Below are positions 61,632 to 64,000 of a stretch of DNA of 64,000 nucleotides, in pieces. Under the pieces are notes generated by a model. That model saw only the letters and a list, made by a program, of their open reading frames with translations. It made no database searches and was not told the DNA's origin. The DNA comes from Sphingobium sp. SCG-1 (GTDB lineage Bacteria; Pseudomonadota; Alphaproteobacteria; Sphingomonadales; Sphingomonadaceae): the NCBI RefSeq assembly GCF_002953135.1, contig NZ_CP026372.1, positions 2,418,001-2,482,000 on the forward strand. The letters run 5' to 3'. The translations under genes were made by a program, and so were the position numbers. The stretch's first letter is position 1. The number at the start of each line of letters is the position of its first letter.

Positions 61632-62795
61632 ATGATCTCGCGCAAAACTGTCGCCATCCTTGTCGCCGCCGGGAAAGGCACTCGGGCGGGCGGGGACCTT
61701 CCCAAACAATACCGGCAACTTGCGGGAAGATCGGTCCTTTCCCACGCCCTAGAGGCATTGGCACGACATGAGGCGATTCATAAAATCATCATTGTAATCG
61801 GCAGTGGCGAGGAAACGGCTGCGCGAGCTGCGGTCGGCGCCATTGGTCAGGACAAGATTAGCTACACTATTGGCGGAGCGAGCCGACGGAAGTCGGTGTA
61901 CGCGGGTCTCAAGGCCGTAGATGCAGCCGATCACGTCCTCATACATGACGCAGCGCGGCCTTTTTTGAACATGCCGGTGATCGACAGGTTGCTTGAAGGT
62001 TTGGACACGCACGACGCAGCGATCCCTGTGCTCCCGGTCGTAGATACGCTGGCGGGCGGCGATCAATATCTCAGTGAAGTTGTGGACAGGAGCGGTCTTT
62101 ATCGCATCCAGACACCGCAAGCCTTCCGCTACGAGGTTGTTCGCGATGCGCACGCAAGGTGGAGCGGGCCGGAAGAACCGACCGACGACGCGCAAATGGT
62201 CCGGGCGTTGGGGATCAACGTGAAACTGGTCGAAGGCGACTTAATGCTTGAAAAGCTAACCCTCCCGGCAGACTTCGAGCACGCGGAAAGACGTCTCCGC
62301 GGTCTCTACGATGCTCGCACCGGTATGGGATACGATGTGCATCGGCTTGTCGCTGGTGAAGCGTTGTGGCTTTGCGGCGTTGAGGTGCCCCACGACAAAG
62401 GTCTGTCTGGGCACAGCGATGCGGATGTGGCGCTTCATGCGCTTGTAGACGCCATTCTTGGAGCGCTGGCGGACGGTGACATCGGGAGCCATTTTCCGCC
62501 GTCCGACCCGCAATGGCGCGGGGCTGCTTCGTCCCGTTTTCTCGAATATGCCCGCGATCTGGTAAATGCCCGTGGCGGCGCCATCAATCACGTCGATCTT
62601 ACCATCATCTGCGAGGCGCCCAAAATCGGGCCGCATCGCGACGTAATGCGCGCCCGCGTCGCTGAATTGCTGCGGATTAACATTAATAGGGTAAGCATCA
62701 AGGCGACCACTACGGAGCGGCTTGGCTTTACCGGGCGGGGCGAAGGCATCGCCGCGCAAGCCATTGCAACTTTGTCCATGCCCGAAGGGTTCTGA
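61632..62795 (+). CDS. ispDF: Bifunctional IspD/IspF
   Basis: 387 residues. IspD (about 1-225) has ILVAAGKGTRAGGDLPKQY and IHDAARPFL, with QTPQAFRY late. IspF (about 230-387) begins TGMGYDVHRL with zinc ligands in DVH and HSDADVALHALVDA, and ends with TTTERLGFTGRGEGIAA. It catalyses the cytidylyl transfer and the later cyclisation of the MEP isoprenoid pathway; the fusion is common in Alphaproteobacteria. It is divergent from dusB with 98 bases between starts. Confidence 0.97.
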   Translation: MISRKTVAILVAAGKGTRAGGDLPKQYRQLAGRSVLSHALEALARHEAIHKIIIVIGSGEETAARAAVGAIGQDKISYTIGGASRRKSVYAGLKAVDAADHVLIHDAARPFLNMPVIDRLLEGLDTHDAAIPVLPVVDTLAGGDQYLSEVVDRSGLYRIQTPQAFRYEVVRDAHARWSGPEEPTDDAQMVRALGINVKLVEGDLMLEKLTLPADFEHAERRLRGLYDARTGMGYDVHRLVAGEALWLCGVEVPHDKGLSGHSDADVALHALVDAILGALADGDIGSHFPPSDPQWRGAASSRFLEYARDLVNARGGAINHVDLTIICEAPKIGPHRDVMRARVAELLRININRVSIKATTTERLGFTGRGEGIAAQAIATLSMPEGF

Positions 62796-62799
62796 TTCC

Positions 62800-63318
62800 A
62801 TGCCAGACACGATTTTGCCGCAGGAACTGGTCACGCTCGCGAACAGGGTGGTGGAGGCCAACCGGCGTGCCGGTCGCGTTATCGCCGTAGCCGAAAGCTG
62901 CACGGGCGGACTGGTGTCAGCCGCCCTTACCGAAATTCCCGGTTCTTCGGACGTGTTTTCCGCGGGGTTCGTGACCTATTCCAACGAGATGAAGCGTGAG
63001 TTGCTCAAGATTTCGGAGGATGTGCTGGATACGTTTGGAGCGGTATCGATAGCGGTCGCATGGGCGATGGCTCAGGGTGCCTTGACGCGAACCGATGCGG
63101 ATGTCGCCGTCGCGATCACGGGTGTTGCCGGTCCGGGGGGTGGCTCGGAGCAAAAGCCAGTGGGCACTGTCGTATTCGCGCGCGCTGAAAAAGGTGCGCC
63201 GGAAGATGCCGCCGTCGCTGACACACGGCATTTCGAGGATAATGGTCGCGGCGGCGTTCGCCTTCAGGCAGCGCTTTGCGCGCTCGAACTATTGTTGCCG
63301 GATGCACCTGCTCCATAA
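62800..63318 (+). CDS. CinA-family nicotinamide-nucleotide amidase
   Basis: 172 residues corresponding to the C-terminal CinA (PncC) domain alone. VIAVAESCTGGLVSAALTEI contains the active-site Ser/Thr region, followed by GFVTYSNEMKRELL, VAVAITGVAGPGGGSEQKPV and GTVVFA. It deamidates nicotinamide mononucleotide. The start ATG 62800 is four bases past the ispDF stop, so it is probably co-transcribed. Its last 55 bases overlap the convergent RatA-like gene. Confidence 0.93.
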   Translation: MPDTILPQELVTLANRVVEANRRAGRVIAVAESCTGGLVSAALTEIPGSSDVFSAGFVTYSNEMKRELLKISEDVLDTFGAVSIAVAWAMAQGALTRTDADVAVAITGVAGPGGGSEQKPVGTVVFARAEKGAPEDAAVADTRHFEDNGRGGVRLQAALCALELLLPDAPAP

Positions 63319-63740
63319 AGTGCCTGTGCCCGCGCCTCAAAGGCGCCGATCATCTTCCGCAAGGCGCTATCGAATACCTGCCCAGCCAATGCTTCGAACA
63401 ACCTGTTCTTGAATGCGAAGTCGACAGTGAAATCGACTAAAACGCCCCCCTGCCCGTCGCTGCGAAAGTGCCACAGGTTGTAGAGGTACTTCAGCGGGCC
63501 ATCGAGATAATCGACACGCACTTCCTCCGGCCGCTTTTTCACGACCTTAGACGTGAACGTCTCGCGCAAACCCTTGAAGCCGACCACCATATCGGCGACC
63601 ATTTCGGTCTCGCTGCCGGAGCGAATACGGATGGCGCTCACCCAGGGAAGAAACTCTTCATAGCGCTGCACGTCCGCCACAAGGTCGAACATCTGCTCCG
63701 GCGTGTAGGGCAGATGACGGGTCTCCTCATGCCGGGGCAT
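63264..63740 (-). CDS. RatA/COQ10-type START-domain protein
   Basis: 158 residues from ATG 63740 (MPRHEETRHLPYTPEQMFDL). The START-like fold includes LVADVQRYEEFLPWV and VGFKGLRETFTSKV, LWHFRSDGQGGVLVDFTVDF and LRKMIGAFEARAQ. The family binds ubiquinone (Coq10) and includes the ribosome-associated RatA. In Alphaproteobacteria it regularly follows lipA. It overlaps lipA by 14 bases upstream and cinA-like by 55 bases antisense at its 3' end. Confidence 0.9.
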   Translation of the reverse strand: MPRHEETRHLPYTPEQMFDLVADVQRYEEFLPWVSAIRIRSGSETEMVADMVVGFKGLRETFTSKVVKKRPEEVRVDYLDGPLKYLYNLWHFRSDGQGGVLVDFTVDFAFKNRLFEALAGQVFDSALRKMIGAFEARAQALYGAGASGNNSSSAQSAA

Positions 63741-64000
63741 GGCCAGCCTTCTTCGCCAGTTTGGCTTCCCGCGCCGCGCGCATCTCGGCAAAGTCCTTGC
63801 CTGCATGGTAGCTTGAGCGCGTCAGCGGACTGGACGCCACCTGCAAAAAGCCTTTGGCCCGAGCGATAGCCGCATAGGCATTGAAGCCAGCCGGCGCGAC
63901 AAACTCAATGACTTTAGCGTGTTTGGGCGTGGGTTGCAGATACTGGCCCATCGTCAGGAAGTCGATGTCTGCTGACCGCATGTCGTCCATCACCTGATGC
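63727..64000 (-). CDS. lipA: Lipoyl synthase, C-terminal part only
   Basis: The visible 90 residues are the C-terminus of LipA: DDMRSADIDFLTMGQYLQPT, then KHAKVIEFVAP, and the SSPLTRSSYHA region with the conserved Arg-Ser-Ser-Tyr that binds the auxiliary cluster. LipA is a radical SAM enzyme that inserts sulfur into octanoyl groups to make lipoate. The rest, including the CxxxCxxC motif, lies beyond the window. Its 3' end overlaps the RatA-like gene by 14 bases, implying coupling. Confidence 0.93.
   Translation of the reverse strand, partial: HQVMDDMRSADIDFLTMGQYLQPTPKHAKVIEFVAPAGFNAYAAIARAKGFLQVASSPLTRSSYHAGKDFAEMRAAREAKLAKKAGHAPA

Overview
The window looks like a chromosomal segment of a sphingomonad (Sphingomonadaceae, Alphaproteobacteria; Sphingobium or Sphingomonas-like). 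The clues are GC-rich coding with GCC/CTG/CGC preference, two TonB-dependent receptors, an Hfq made of two fused Sm domains, the fused IspDF and CysNC enzymes, the alphaproteobacterial dusB-ntrB-ntrC-ntrY-ntrX block, and a CC0125/CC1285-type lipoprotein. This placement is inferred from gene content; no 16S rRNA is present.

Positions 1-9000 hold a catabolic cluster. It has a Tat-exported ACMSD-like amidohydrolase (cut by the window edge), a BKACE beta-keto acid cleavage enzyme, a VOC ring-cleavage-type dioxygenase, an MhpA-like flavin hydroxylase, a fumarylacetoacetate hydrolase-family enzyme, an acyl-CoA dehydrogenase and a membrane-anchored amidohydrolase. A degenerate dyad (TAGAC-N5-GTCCA) lies in the upstream regions and probably ties these genes into one regulon. 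From 9000 to 10440 there is a scar of integrative DNA: two broken tyrosine-integrase fragments and a 20-bp piece resembling the 3' end of a tRNA-Ser gene.

Positions 10440-24300 are mixed. They carry an OmpA-like protein, tRNA-Pro(TGG), a Fur-box-controlled siderophore receptor, a frameshifted alpha/beta hydrolase, a TMEM175-like channel, a glycosyltransferase/UDP-galactopyranose mutase fusion followed by an MFS protein, several small conserved proteins, a DnaQ-like exonuclease, an orphan LuxR-type response regulator and a TetR regulator. Positions 24407-28213 encode a three-subunit molybdenum hydroxylase (PaoABC type) that the TetR protein probably controls through a palindrome in the divergent promoter.

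Positions 28255-38857 form a carbohydrate-uptake locus. On the minus strand are a TonB receptor, a tryptophan-halogenase-like flavoenzyme, a GH3 remnant, a cation:proton antiporter and an intact GH3 glucosidase. On the plus strand are a sugar MFS transporter and a LacI regulator. Two perfect 14-bp palindromes sit in the divergent promoter. Next come the sulfate-activation genes cysD-cysNC-cysQ and tRNA-Ser(TGA).

Positions 42800-64000 are conserved housekeeping DNA. One long plus-strand run goes mltB-rlpA-dac-tmk-holB-metG-tatD-MBL hydrolase-retropepsin-mazG. It faces hflX, hfq and the ntrX-ntrY-ntrC-ntrB-dusB nitrogen-regulation block, followed by ispDF, cinA-like, ratA-like and the end of lipA. 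metG carries a one-base frameshift, as does the alpha/beta hydrolase. The first affects an essential enzyme, so sequencing or assembly errors should be considered.
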